A stretch of DNA of 58,675 nt from an uncultured Bacteroidales bacterium (GTDB lineage: Bacteria; Bacteroidota; Bacteroidia; Bacteroidales; Bacteroidaceae), in contig CADAGO010000013.1 of NCBI GenBank assembly GCA_902787555.1, positions 1-58,675 on the forward strand, read 5' to 3'. This document shows positions 1 through 8,854 of this stretch, in pieces (position 1 is the first letter of the stretch; each line of letters begins with the position of its first letter). A program made the position numbers and the translations under genes. The notes below the pieces were generated by a model. The model saw only the letters and a program-made list of their open reading frames with translations, ran no database searches and had not been told where the DNA came from.

Positions 1-1
1 G

Positions 2-1024
2 GGAGAAATCTGGCAGAATGCCTTCACAGGGTGCACAGGCTTGAAGGACATCTACAGCTATTCCGACATACCTCCAGCTGCAGATGAGATGGCATTCGAT
101 GACAGCAGCTACGATGCCGACCTGCATGTGCCGGCTGCTTCATTGGAAGCATATCAGTCAACCGCTCCTTGGTGCTATTTCAAACGCATTATTCCACACG
201 AGGAATCAACCTACGGCGGCATTATCTGCCAGTATGATTACAATTCCACCGACATGACAGCGACATTAAGAAAGGTCATTGTATCAGACAATACTCATGA
301 CGACAAGCTGGTGATACCTGCGGAACTCGAAGCTGACGGGAAGATTTATAAGGTGACAGCAATCGCTAAGTGGGCGTTGAAGTACATCAATCCAGGCTTT
401 AGTTCTATCGAAATTCCAAGCACTGTTCGTACAATAGTGACGAATACCCTGGACATTACGGAACGACTCAAAACCATCAAACTCATGGGTGATGTCGAAA
501 GAATAGAAAAAACCGCTTTTGCTGAGATTCTCTACACAGTTCAGGGTCCGCTTAATAATACCCTGAATGATTTCTATTGCTATTCCTCGTTCGTCCCGGA
601 GCTAAGTCCAATTGCTTTTTCTGTTGGCACTAGTAACCTTTCAGGTAATCAATCAGATGATGATATAGCAGAGATAGAAGAAAACGGAGAAACATATTAT
701 ATGCCACGCTATTTCACTTACACATGGAGGGATGCAGATAATAATGCACATCAGGCAACTCAATACCAATACCAAATCATAGAACATGCCACACTGCACG
801 TCCCGGCATCACTCGTGGAAAGCTACAAGCAGACCTTCCCTTGGAACATGTTCGGCAATATCGTAGCACTCACGGAGGAGGAAATGGCAGATGGAATCAT
901 GGAAAATGTAAAAATTGAAAAATTTAAAAATGAAAGAGCTGTCTTCAACCTCCAAGGTCAGCGTATCAATGGGTTGCAGAAAGGATTGAATATCGTGGAC
1001 GGGGAAAAAGTGTGGGTTAGATAA
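2..1024 (+). CDS. BspA-type leucine-rich repeat surface protein, C-terminal part (5' end outside window)
   Basis: The reading frame is open from base 2, so the gene starts upstream of the window; the TTG at 41 is not a start. The visible 340 residues carry LRR_5 (BspA-like, Treponema-type) signatures: NAFTGCTGLKDIYSYS near the start, two copies of the closing strand-turn pattern (LHVPAASLEAYQSTAPW and LHVPASLVESYKQTFPW), and short beta-strand repeats such as VTAIAKWAL and SIEIPSTVRTI. The protein ends in AVFNLQGQ...KGLNIVDGEKVWVR, the same tail as seven other secreted proteins here, which suggests export to or through the outer membrane. BspA-like proteins are surface adhesins in other Bacteroidales; the ligand cannot be told from the sequence. 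No 3' C-rich element or strong terminator follows, unlike the 35-52 kb genes with the same tail. Confidence 0.8.
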   Translation, partial: GEIWQNAFTGCTGLKDIYSYSDIPPAADEMAFDDSSYDADLHVPAASLEAYQSTAPWCYFKRIIPHEESTYGGIICQYDYNSTDMTATLRKVIVSDNTHDDKLVIPAELEADGKIYKVTAIAKWALKYINPGFSSIEIPSTVRTIVTNTLDITERLKTIKLMGDVERIEKTAFAEILYTVQGPLNNTLNDFYCYSSFVPELSPIAFSVGTSNLSGNQSDDDIAEIEENGETYYMPRYFTYTWRDADNNAHQATQYQYQIIEHATLHVPASLVESYKQTFPWNMFGNIVALTEEEMADGIMENVKIEKFKNERAVFNLQGQRINGLQKGLNIVDGEKVWVR

Positions 1025-1045
1025 TGGTTATTGGTTATTGAAATT

Positions 1046-1072
1046 TAGCTTAGTAGCTTAATAGCTTAATAG
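1046..1072. repeat. Short 8-bp tandem repeat
   Basis: TAGCTTAG, TAGCTTAA, TAGCTTAA and a final TAG lie head to tail, just after the BspA-like gene. The stretch immediately before it (1026-1040) also contains a doubled GGTTATT. It may be slippage-generated sequence; no function is evident. Confidence 0.7.
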
Positions 1073-1333
1073 AAATAGATATTGGTTAGGGTAGCTATTT
1101 TTAAAAGGAAAAAACAGTTTTTCTCTCTGAGGATTGAAAGGCATGTAATGCTGAGTGGATGCTGCTGAGAGTGGATGGCGAAAGACAGAGCTTACAACCA
1201 GACAGTATCAGCAGCAGACATTGCATCAAGAAACGAGATGTCAATCCGAGGAGCTTTTTTATTTCACATTTAATGTCTTCTATTGTCTTTTCGGTTTTGA
1301 TCCATGTTGAAACACAGGTATTAGCAGAAGACC

Positions 1334-1396
1334 TAGAATTTAGGCAGAATTCAAGACGTTTGGAGGCTAAATTCTACTTGAATTCTGCCTCCAAAC
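1334..1396. repeat. Interlocking inverted repeats (three mutually exclusive stems)
   Basis: Three perfect inverted pairs occur in the order A-B-C-A'-B'-C': TAGAATTTAG (1334-1343) with CTAAATTCTA (1367-1376); GGCAGAATTCAAG (1343-1355) with CTTGAATTCTGCC (1377-1389); GTTTGGAGGC (1358-1367) with GCCTCCAAAC (1387-1396). Because the arms cross, the stems cannot all form in a simple nested fold; they would compete or make a pseudoknot. No coding sequence overlaps. It could be a remnant of a small mobile repeat or a structured RNA; there is no poly-T run after it to support a terminator. Confidence 0.7.
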
Positions 1397-1435
1397 TATG
1401 CGTTGGGAAGTGACGCTATTTTTCGATATTTTTAG

Positions 1436-1507
1436 AATCAGGAAAAGTCATTGTGTTGACTCTACTTATCATTTGAATCGATTCAAGTTTTGAACACCCT
1501 TTTTGGA
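1436..1507. repeat. Dispersed element, copy 1 (one palindrome TTGAATCGATTCAA)
   Basis: The order of blocks is AATCAGGAAAAGTCA (1436-1450), a 22-base spacer, the perfect palindrome TTGAATCGATTCAA (1473-1486), then GTTTTGAACACCC and a T run (1487-1507). The same blocks in the same order occur at 51184-51301, where the palindrome is tripled. Both copies lie between genes. Confidence 0.75.
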
Positions 1508-1566
1508 GTTATTGGTTAAGGCTTAACGTCTAAAAACTATATAGGTGATAAAAAACGCAAAAACTT

Positions 1567-1596
1567 TTGTATATTCAAGAAAAAGCATTAACTTTG
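1567..1596 (+). promoter_or_regulatory. Bacteroidetes-type promoter of the GH106-type gene
   Basis: TTG at 1567-1569 (-33) is separated by 19 bp from TAACTTTG at 1589-1596 (-7). The predicted transcript start is near 1602, which excludes the GTG at 1545 as a start codon and leaves ATG 1617 or 1635. Confidence 0.75.
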
Positions 1597-1634
1597 CTGC
1601 GCAAACGAATTGTTTGATGCAATATTTGCAAGAT

Positions 1635-4034
1635 ATGATAAGGTTAATAATAATTGGTGCGCTGCAGTTGGTGTGTTTGCCGCTGATGAGCCAATCGTTG
1701 GAGGATGTCTTCGAAAATCCCCCTGATGATGCCAAACCCCTGATGATATGGCAATGGATGGACGGCTTGATTTCGAAGGAGGGAATAACGGCGGATTTGG
1801 AAGCTTATCAGCATGCAGGGATAGGTGGTGTGCAGAATTTTCAGGTAGGCGGTACCCAACAGGTGCTTGCAAAGGATACTACTAATGCTATCGGTTCGGA
1901 AAAATGGCAACAGCTTATGTCGTTTGCCATCAGCGAGTGTTGCCGTCTGGGGTTGTCATTCGGTACCCATAACTGCCCTGGATGGTCATCGAGTGCCTAT
2001 CCTGCGGTAAAGCCTGAATACGCCATGCAGAAATTAGTCTGGAGCATGACGGTGGCCACAGGCAAGTCGGACATCCAACTGGATATGCCTGCCGTCGATC
2101 CGAAGTTTAGCTATTACCGTGATATAGCTGTGATTGCTATTCCTGACAATGATAGTATACCTTTGTCTGCGGTAGAGGTGCTGACGGACAAGATGGACAA
2201 AGAGGGTATTCTGCATTGGAAGATGCCAAGGGGTAGTTGGCGCATCTATCGTTTTGGTCACACTCCTAACGGGAAGACGAACTCGGGTACGTCGCCTGAG
2301 AGTGGTGTGGGATTGGAGTGCGACAAGATGAGTCGTGAGGCTGTCCGTCATTTCTGGGAGAGCTATCCGTCGATGTTGCTCAAATTGGCAGGCAATGAAG
2401 TTGGGAAGACATTCCAGCGATTAGAAATCGATAGCTATGAGGCTGGTGGTCAGGAATGGACCCAAACAATGCCGGCAGAGTTTCAGAAACGTAGAAATTA
2501 TGATATTCTAAAATGGTTGCCAGCGATGGTTGGAGTCGTCATCGATAGTCGTCAGGCAACCAATCGCTTTATGAGTGATTGGCGCGAGACGGTGACTGAT
2601 TTGTTTGCTGAAAACTATTATGGCTACATGAGTCAGTTGGCACACGAGCACGGACTGAAGTTGTTGGTGCAACCCTACGGTACGGGTTCTGCCCAGCCGT
2701 TTAACCCCATCAATACTACCAAAGTAGTTCGCCAGTTGGCAGCCGACGACCCTATCAGCGCAGAATTCTGGGCGCAGCCCACCAGCTGGGGATGGAAGGA
2801 CGTTCCACGTGTGGCAAATGCAGCACGACAAGTTGGTCATGAAATCGTCTATGCGGAAGGATTTACATGCTGGCCACTTCAAGCATGGAAAGACGACCCT
2901 GCACGTCTGAAAGCCATTGCAGACTCTGCTTTCTGCCTAGGTATCAACCGCCTGATGCTACACGCTGCAGCTCATAACCCCTGGGTGAATGCCCGTCCAG
3001 GCATGACCTTTGGCTACTGGGGTACTTGGTGGACTCCTGGCCAGACGTGGTGGAAGAATGGTGCCAAGCCGTTGTTCACCTATTTCGCCCGCTGTCAGGC
3101 ACTACTGCAGAGGGGTGTCTATATAGATGATTATAAAAGTCAGAAACCATCACTGACAGCTGATGAGAAAGGCATCCAATGGATACATCGGCGTGATGGA
3201 GAGGCTGACATCTATTTTATAGCCAACACCAAGGACGGTGCTTGTAACACGACCATCAGCATTGAGACAACAGGTCGAAAGCCAGAGATATGGGATCCTG
3301 AAACGGGAAAGACACACGTTGCACAAGTGTATGCAATGACTGACGGAAAGACCAAAGTAAAGCTGAATCTTACCACAAGGCGTGCATTGTTCCTTGTCTT
3401 CAAAACCCCTACTGAAGTAACCCATTCCGTAGATGATATTTATGCGCACAGCACATCAGTCGCTATACCAGTCGGCGAAGAATGGATCATACGGTTTGAT
3501 GAGGGGAAAGAAGTAGCATGGACATCGCTCATGCCTTGGAATGAATGTGCTGACGCAGACATCAAGTATTTCTCGGGTACAGCCATCTATTCGCAGCAGT
3601 TGAAACTGAAGAAAATGAACCGTCAAGACCGTTATGTGCTTGATTTGGGCGAAGTGAAAAATCTTGCTGTCGTCCGTGTGAACGGCAAAGTGTGCGGAAC
3701 ATTATGGCATCCACCCTTTACCATAGACATTACAGATGCCTTGCATAAGGGTAAAAACTTGTTGGAGATTGAGGTGACCAACCTTTGGGTGAACCGTATG
3801 GTAGGCGATGAACAGGAACCCGACGATGTGGAATGGTCAGAACCTTTCCGTTTTGGCGCTTCAGCAGTGGGACGCTTTATGAAAGAAGTACCCGAATGGC
3901 TTAGAAAGGGTGAGCCACGCCCCACAAGGCGCAAAGCAGTAGTGTCGTTCAAGTACTTTGACAGAGATACACCATTGCTGCGCTCAGGTATGATGGGTCC
4001 TGTGGTGTTGCAGCAAGAAAAAGAAAAACGATAG
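1635..4034 (+). CDS. Secreted GH106-type glycoside hydrolase (alpha-L-rhamnosidase-like)
   Basis: The start at ATG 1635 gives a clean signal peptide (MIRLIIIGALQLVCLPLMSQS) and a 799-residue protein; ATG 1617 in the same frame would add six residues. Motifs I associate with the GH106 family are visible: PLMIWQWMDG near the mature N-terminus, FGTHNCPGWSSS, EIDSYEAGGQEWT followed by FQKRRNYDI, and YAEGFTCWP...GINRLMLH. The last 200 residues (from about 600) form a GH2-like galactose-binding domain with LDLGEVKNLAVVRVNGK and a WHPPFTIDIT turn. The family hydrolyses terminal alpha-L-rhamnose from plant pectins and similar glycans; at about 800 residues this is shorter than many members, so another substrate is possible. 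It is followed 26 bp downstream by an SGNH hydrolase, probably in the same transcript. Confidence 0.8.
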   Translation: MIRLIIIGALQLVCLPLMSQSLEDVFENPPDDAKPLMIWQWMDGLISKEGITADLEAYQHAGIGGVQNFQVGGTQQVLAKDTTNAIGSEKWQQLMSFAISECCRLGLSFGTHNCPGWSSSAYPAVKPEYAMQKLVWSMTVATGKSDIQLDMPAVDPKFSYYRDIAVIAIPDNDSIPLSAVEVLTDKMDKEGILHWKMPRGSWRIYRFGHTPNGKTNSGTSPESGVGLECDKMSREAVRHFWESYPSMLLKLAGNEVGKTFQRLEIDSYEAGGQEWTQTMPAEFQKRRNYDILKWLPAMVGVVIDSRQATNRFMSDWRETVTDLFAENYYGYMSQLAHEHGLKLLVQPYGTGSAQPFNPINTTKVVRQLAADDPISAEFWAQPTSWGWKDVPRVANAARQVGHEIVYAEGFTCWPLQAWKDDPARLKAIADSAFCLGINRLMLHAAAHNPWVNARPGMTFGYWGTWWTPGQTWWKNGAKPLFTYFARCQALLQRGVYIDDYKSQKPSLTADEKGIQWIHRRDGEADIYFIANTKDGACNTTISIETTGRKPEIWDPETGKTHVAQVYAMTDGKTKVKLNLTTRRALFLVFKTPTEVTHSVDDIYAHSTSVAIPVGEEWIIRFDEGKEVAWTSLMPWNECADADIKYFSGTAIYSQQLKLKKMNRQDRYVLDLGEVKNLAVVRVNGKVCGTLWHPPFTIDITDALHKGKNLLEIEVTNLWVNRMVGDEQEPDDVEWSEPFRFGASAVGRFMKEVPEWLRKGEPRPTRRKAVVSFKYFDRDTPLLRSGMMGPVVLQQEKEKR

Positions 4035-4060
4035 AGAAATAACAACGAACTATTCAGACG

Positions 4061-4738
4061 ATGAAGAAACTATTATTCATGTTGATTTGCCTGATGCCAA
4101 TGCTCGTGTATGCACAGACAGGCAGCTTGAAAGGCAAACAGATAGGTGTGATAGGCGACAGTTATGTGCGTAATCATACAGGTAAAATCGAAGATACCTG
4201 GCATTACAAGTTTGCTCAGAAGCATCAGATGCAGTATTTCAACTATGGCCGTAACGGCAATTGTATAGCACTTGACCTGGAACGTTGGGGAACAGGTATG
4301 TATAAGCGCTACAAGGAGATGAAGGACTCATTGGACTACATCATCGTCATTGCAGGACACAATGATGCTGTGAAGGAACGCCTTGATTCAATAGGTATTG
4401 ACACATTCCGCGAACGGCTTGGCATCCTATGCAGTGGACTGATAGAGCGATACCCTCATGCCATGATATTCTTCTTTACTCCTTGGACATGTAAAGACTT
4501 TATTGGCAGCACACGCCAGCAGGTGGTCGATGCGATGCTTGAGGTATGCGGTTCATACGGAATCCCGGTCTTCGATGCAGCCCGACGTAGCAATATCTTT
4601 GCCGCAAGCGAGCAGTTCAGAAAAATATATTTTCAAGGAGGGAAAGGTACAGATACTGCCCATCTCAATCCCAAAGGACACGACCGCTTCCTACCTGTGG
4701 CGGAACACTTCATTCTTCAATACGTCGGAGAGGAATAA
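4061..4738 (+). CDS. Secreted SGNH/GDSL-family hydrolase (esterase-like)
   Basis: 225 residues with a signal peptide (MKKLLFMLICLMPMLVYAQT). All four SGNH blocks are present: block I GDS with Ser34, block II Gly in GRNGN (63-67), block III GHND (99-102, Asn101), and block V DTAH (198-201) giving Asp198 and His201. These residues build the Ser-His-Asp triad and oxyanion hole of carbohydrate esterases and lipases. Next to a GH106-type enzyme and a GH115 enzyme, deacetylation of a plant polysaccharide is the likeliest role, but the substrate is inferred from neighbours only. The gene is 26 bp after the glycosidase and converges with the GH115 gene, leaving just 12 bp between the two stop codons. 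Confidence 0.85.
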   Translation: MKKLLFMLICLMPMLVYAQTGSLKGKQIGVIGDSYVRNHTGKIEDTWHYKFAQKHQMQYFNYGRNGNCIALDLERWGTGMYKRYKEMKDSLDYIIVIAGHNDAVKERLDSIGIDTFRERLGILCSGLIERYPHAMIFFFTPWTCKDFIGSTRQQVVDAMLEVCGSYGIPVFDAARRSNIFAASEQFRKIYFQGGKGTDTAHLNPKGHDRFLPVAEHFILQYVGEE

Positions 4739-4750
4739 GGGAAGTCGTTT

Positions 4751-7012
4751 TTATTTCTCTACTCGATAAATGATTTGGTCGAGCACGATATGGTCGTCGA
4801 GTGCTTGGATTTTCAGGGTATGAGGGCCTTGTGATAGTTGTTGTTTCAGTTCTCGAACGGCTTGCCCTGCAAGTACATTGGTTTTCCAGCGCTCTGAACG
4901 GAATGGTTCTTTCAGGCTATACACGACTGACTCCTTTCCATCAACGCTCACACGATAGCGTAGGTCACCATTGTCGTTGGGTTGTGTAGGAATCAATGCT
5001 GTCTGAATGATATAGCTGCCATCATGTTCGATATTGAACTGATAGGTTGCCGTTCCTCCTTTGGGCAGTGCTATGGCTTTCATGGAATGCCCCAGCATTT
5101 CGATGATGTGCGTACCTTCTGATGCTGATTGATAGTCGCAGGCTTGCTGTGTTTTAATGGTATTGTAGGACTCTCCAGTCAGATGTCCGTGTACATCCTC
5201 AAAGACAGGCAGCTTGCGTGGGGCAGCATCCATCAGACCTCTCCATTTACCGCCGCGTAGCTGATTGTATTGAAGGGTGAGCGATTGTATTTCCTCGTAG
5301 GCAAGATGGCTTTCTGCTGAGTCGCAGAGTATTTTGCGGTTCATGGCTGCAGCAGCACACACAGGGTATTCGATGGCAGCAAAGAAGGCATCCTTCAGTT
5401 CTGGGCGAACCTCATCGCGGCATTCCCTCACGATGGCTGTGATATGTTCAAAGTCGGCTAAGCGTGCAGTTGCCTCTTGTGGTGTCAGAGGGATGTCGGA
5501 TACGGGTGAGAGTCCACGATTGTATTTGTTCTTGTCGAGTTCTACCTGTGTCCAACCCATGAACTCAGGTCTGCGAATGCCACAAAGCCTGTAAAACTCG
5601 TGCATAGCGGGAAAAAGTTTCTCGCCAACAGCCATACCAAACTGACGAGTGAGCCAAGCCTTGTAGTGCTTGGTAAGGGTCGCTCCCTGCACGCAGTCGA
5701 TATTCCAAGCCATATCAAGGAATAGTTCGAGGTCGTAGCCAGCCACCTTTGGGTCGTGTACGTTGGCAATCCATAGTTTGTGGACCTGATGGTCGTATGC
5801 CTGGCGCATTTCGTTGTAAATGAGTCCTGGCTGTGTAGTGGTCAGCCAAAGGTAATCGTGTGGGCGTCCCCAATAGCTTAGGTGGTAATAGACACCTCCT
5901 CCTCCTTTCCTCAGCTGTTCGTTAGTATCAGAGAGGCGGGTCATGTATCCATAGTTGTCGTCACACCACATCAGCGTGACATAATCGGGTACTTGCAACC
6001 CCTTCTCATAGAGTTGCAGCACCTCTTTGTAGGGCACAAACACCTGCATCTGCTTCGACGGGTCACCAATGTATTTTCTCAGCAGTTCCTGTTGGTCGTT
6101 AATCACCTGCTGTAGTCCTTCAAATTTCTCCTGCTCTGTACGATAGCCCTCCATCGAGCCGTCATGAATGCCTCGCATGCCGATGGTGAACAGGTTGTTT
6201 CTTGAATTCTTTACTTCCTGCAGACGTTCAATCCAATACTGCTGCACAGCCTCACGGTTGGTCAGATAATTGTAGTTTCCACGCTCTCTCACATTCCACT
6301 CACCAACATTGTTTCTAAGCATAGGCTCACAATGCGAGGAGCCTATGAAGATACCACAGCTATCTGCCATTTCCTTTGCTCCAGCAATCTTGAAGAAAGC
6401 TGTGGTGCCCTCATGCATAGCAGGCCATATAGTATTGGCACGCAGACGAAGCAAGAGTTGGAAAATCTTCTTGTAGGTTTGCACACCAATCGTTCCCGAA
6501 GGTGCAGGTTCATAGTTAGTACTGCTCCACACGCGCAATGACCAGTCCTCGTCGTTCAGGAATATGCCACGATACGCCACACTCGGTTGCTGTTCTGTTG
6601 TGAAGTTGTTGTCGATTGTCAGGCGCTTTTTCTTCTCAGGCACCACATCACCCCACCATATCCAGGGAGATACACCAGCCAAGCGTGAAAGTTCCAGCAG
6701 GCCATAGGCCATACCTCGTCCGTTGTGCCCCTCAATGATAATCTGTCTGCCTTTCACAGTAATGCGGAAACCATCGGCCGAACCCTTGCTCTGTAACACC
6801 TTGATAGCTCCTTTCGATGAAGCCATAGGCATCATGCCCGTCACTTGTAGCATATCGCTTTTCCACATGTCGAGAGCCACCTTTACCACAGGCTCTACAT
6901 CCGTAGGAATACTATAGGTAATAGGATGACTGCCGTCAAACCATACCACATCGGCCGCGTGGATGACAGCACACAGCAGACTAAGGACGATCGTCAAAGC
7001 TGTTTGCCTCAT
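4751..7012 (-). CDS. GH115 family alpha-glucuronidase, secreted
   Basis: 753 residues with signal peptide (cleavage near AVIHAA/DVVW). Family GH115 signatures: WIWWGDVVP (117-125), RGIFLNDEDW (148-157), NTIWPAMHEGT (193-203), SSHCEPMLRNN (225-235), IGMRGIHDG (277-285) and MWCDDNYGYMTRL. The C-terminal 110 residues form the beta-sandwich found at the end of GH115 enzymes (from about NTIKTQQ to the end). These enzymes remove (4-O-methyl-)glucuronic acid from xylan. The gene starts 8 bp after the stop of the cytidylate-kinase-like gene on the same strand, so it may be read from that transcript; no own promoter is visible in the gap. Confidence 0.9.
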   Translation of the reverse strand: MRQTALTIVLSLLCAVIHAADVVWFDGSHPITYSIPTDVEPVVKVALDMWKSDMLQVTGMMPMASSKGAIKVLQSKGSADGFRITVKGRQIIIEGHNGRGMAYGLLELSRLAGVSPWIWWGDVVPEKKKRLTIDNNFTTEQQPSVAYRGIFLNDEDWSLRVWSSTNYEPAPSGTIGVQTYKKIFQLLLRLRANTIWPAMHEGTTAFFKIAGAKEMADSCGIFIGSSHCEPMLRNNVGEWNVRERGNYNYLTNREAVQQYWIERLQEVKNSRNNLFTIGMRGIHDGSMEGYRTEQEKFEGLQQVINDQQELLRKYIGDPSKQMQVFVPYKEVLQLYEKGLQVPDYVTLMWCDDNYGYMTRLSDTNEQLRKGGGGVYYHLSYWGRPHDYLWLTTTQPGLIYNEMRQAYDHQVHKLWIANVHDPKVAGYDLELFLDMAWNIDCVQGATLTKHYKAWLTRQFGMAVGEKLFPAMHEFYRLCGIRRPEFMGWTQVELDKNKYNRGLSPVSDIPLTPQEATARLADFEHITAIVRECRDEVRPELKDAFFAAIEYPVCAAAAMNRKILCDSAESHLAYEEIQSLTLQYNQLRGGKWRGLMDAAPRKLPVFEDVHGHLTGESYNTIKTQQACDYQSASEGTHIIEMLGHSMKAIALPKGGTATYQFNIEHDGSYIIQTALIPTQPNDNGDLRYRVSVDGKESVVYSLKEPFRSERWKTNVLAGQAVRELKQQLSQGPHTLKIQALDDHIVLDQIIYRVEK

Positions 7013-7020
7013 TCAGACGA

Positions 7021-7665
7021 TTATTTCATATATTGCAAAATGATGTCGACCAGTTCGTCTTCCGTCTTTCCATCGGCACGAAGAACGAGGTCGTAGTTGC
7101 GGGTATCATAGCGTGAAAAGCCTGTGTACTTCTTCACATAGTTTTCGCGCATCTTGTCAACCTGCTCAATAGCTTTCCGAGCCTCTTCGGCAGTAAGGTT
7201 CTGCTTGCGTGCTACTCGTTCAATACGGTAGTTCATCGATGCTTGGATAAGGATGCTCAAGTGATTAGGATGCTCACGGAACACGAAGAAACCGCTACGT
7301 CCTGCTATCACGCATGACTCATCAGTAGCAATTCCACGAAGTACTTCCTGCTCTGTGGAGAACATTTCGTCGGTGGTCAGCATATCGGGCATATCGCTGA
7401 ACTTTGCGCGGTAGTGATACTGCGAAACACCCATCTCTGCACCAATGTTCATAGCACGCTTGAATTCTGCCCACCATGAGTGATTGCGCCCCTTCATCTC
7501 TTCAATCTCTTTAACGCTCAACTTGTATTTCTTTGTCAATGCCTTGATAAGTGCTTTGTCGTAGAAAGGTACATTCAGTCTTTCTGCCAACTTTTTGCCA
7601 ATGGTGCGACCACCGCTGCCCAGTTCACGATTAATCGTGATTACAAATTTCTCATTCTTGTTCAT
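7021..7665 (-). CDS. Cytidylate kinase-like family protein
   Basis: 214 residues. The N-terminus has a P-loop-like segment (INRELGSGGRTIGKKLAERL, 11-30) followed by VPFYDKALI, typical of the cytidylate-kinase-like (Cytidylate_kin2) family and different from the housekeeping CMP kinase. A central VIAGRSGFFVF block and a C-terminal RMREN-like helix (KMRENYVKKYTGFSRYDTRNYDLV) also fit a small P-loop nucleotide kinase. The true phosphate acceptor is not known for this family. It lies 57 bp downstream of a (p)ppGpp synthetase-like gene and 8 bp upstream of GH115, all on the minus strand. Confidence 0.8.
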   Translation of the reverse strand: MNKNEKFVITINRELGSGGRTIGKKLAERLNVPFYDKALIKALTKKYKLSVKEIEEMKGRNHSWWAEFKRAMNIGAEMGVSQYHYRAKFSDMPDMLTTDEMFSTEQEVLRGIATDESCVIAGRSGFFVFREHPNHLSILIQASMNYRIERVARKQNLTAEEARKAIEQVDKMRENYVKKYTGFSRYDTRNYDLVLRADGKTEDELVDIILQYMK

Positions 7666-7722
7666 AACTATTCTATATTTATTTCTGAACTTCTTATCTT
7701 TCTAAAGTCTAAAAACTAACGT

Positions 7723-8793
7723 CTAACTCCTCCTCCCTTGCATAAACGGCAGCGTCTCAGCCTGTTTAATTATCATGTCGGCAAGCATACCATTCGCATC
7801 GCTTTCACCATTGATGATGTCGTAGAGCGATTTCAGTCCTTCACGCCCGCCATCGTGCTTCAACACATAAACCATACAAAGATACTGCAAGGCTGTGTTG
7901 GAAGACAGAATGTCGAGGTCGGTAATGGCAAGTTGTGCGAGTGCCAGTTGGTAGGCATCGTCGCTGTTATCATCAATGAAGCGTTGCATATCGCCGAGAG
8001 TCTCCAGTCCGAATGATTCGAGCACAGGAAGATATGGCATCACGCTGACAGGGATAATCTCAGCCTGATTGACTGAAGCGATGCGACGGTTCAGACGATC
8101 GAAGGGTTTCAGGTCGAGATAGTTGTGCAGCGAGTCAGGCGATAATGGCACATCGTCCAGATGACCGCTCTTGACAAGCGCCAATGTATGTCTTCGGTAG
8201 TCGGTGAGCACAAACCGAAGTCGGCTGAACTCATCGTCCAACAGCTCCATCATTCCAGCCAGGCGGTTGAACTGACGCAGGTACTCGCGAGGAATCTTCA
8301 CATCACCCTTGTAGCCAGTATCATGCATTATGGTCGACCACACGTGCTGCAATGCGGTACGCATCTGTAGCTCGAAGCGAAGTCCGCCTGTTTTCAGCCT
8401 ACAAATATAGTGCAGCGAGTTATAGCCAAAGGAATTAAGGTCGTGCAATTTGCGCTTATCGACGCTCTCCTGCCAATCAATGTCGAAGATGTTCTTAACA
8501 ATGACTGCTACCTTATCCACCTCGTCGGTATAGACGGTGATGACACGCAAGCCCACAAGGTCGGTAATGTCATCGATACGTTTATATTTCGTGCCCTTTA
8601 ATGCCAGTTTCCGTGCCAGCGACTTCTCTGTCTTTATTCTGCGCTCTATGGCTGTGACGTAGATACCCTGATCGCGTAGGGTATGAGATAGCAAGTCGTA
8701 AGCATCGTCTGACAGCTTTTCCAATGTGGGAAGTAGCTGACGATACTGCTGCAACAGTTCTTCGTCGTGTGGGTCTGGTTTTACATTACTCAT
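7723..8793 (-). CDS. RelA/SpoT-domain GTP pyrophosphokinase-like protein, no hydrolase domain
   Basis: 356 residues. The synthetase domain (about 35-165) is clear: DDITDLVGLRVI (74-85), FGYNSLHYI (122-130) and ELQMRTALQHVWSTI with MHDTGYK (141-162), which hold the nucleotide and Mg-binding residues of (p)ppGpp synthetases. There is no N-terminal HD hydrolase domain and no TGS or ACT domain. Small alarmone synthetases are usually near 200-260 residues; here a C-terminal extension of about 190 residues follows, largely helical and without a motif I know. It probably makes alarmone nucleotides in the cytoplasm in response to a signal sensed by the extension (inference). Confidence 0.8.
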   Translation of the reverse strand: MSNVKPDPHDEELLQQYRQLLPTLEKLSDDAYDLLSHTLRDQGIYVTAIERRIKTEKSLARKLALKGTKYKRIDDITDLVGLRVITVYTDEVDKVAVIVKNIFDIDWQESVDKRKLHDLNSFGYNSLHYICRLKTGGLRFELQMRTALQHVWSTIMHDTGYKGDVKIPREYLRQFNRLAGMMELLDDEFSRLRFVLTDYRRHTLALVKSGHLDDVPLSPDSLHNYLDLKPFDRLNRRIASVNQAEIIPVSVMPYLPVLESFGLETLGDMQRFIDDNSDDAYQLALAQLAITDLDILSSNTALQYLCMVYVLKHDGGREGLKSLYDIINGESDANGMLADMIIKQAETLPFMQGRRS

Positions 8794-8846
8794 CTTATCT
8801 TCATTCTTTAATCCTCAGCATCAGTACAAAACAATACTTTAGCGCA

Positions 8847-8854
8847 CAAAGGTA
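8847..8854 (-). promoter_or_regulatory. Probable -7 box (TACCTTTG) of the alarmone synthetase-like gene
   Basis: The minus strand reads TACCTTTG about 50 bp before the start codon. No convincing TTG is found 19-20 bp upstream, so the promoter is incomplete relative to the Bacteroidetes consensus. Confidence 0.45.

Larger units (their letters stand above)
1025..1616. other. 592-bp intergenic region without a credible gene
   Basis: No frame in this stretch has family features; the only plus-strand ORF (1159-1413) has no promoter, signal or recognisable motif. The region instead holds an 8-bp tandem repeat (1046-1072), a set of interlocking inverted repeats (1334-1396), a dispersed element with the palindrome TTGAATCGATTCAA (1436-1507), and at its end the promoter of the following glycosidase gene. 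Confidence 0.7.

Noticed and set aside
1159-1413. Plus-strand 84-codon ORF
   Set aside because: No promoter, signal peptide or recognisable motif; it overlaps the inverted repeats at 1334-1396.
7021-7665. Housekeeping CMP kinase (cmk)
   Set aside because: The INRELGSGGRTIG N-terminus belongs to the cytidylate-kinase-like family, which differs from cmk.
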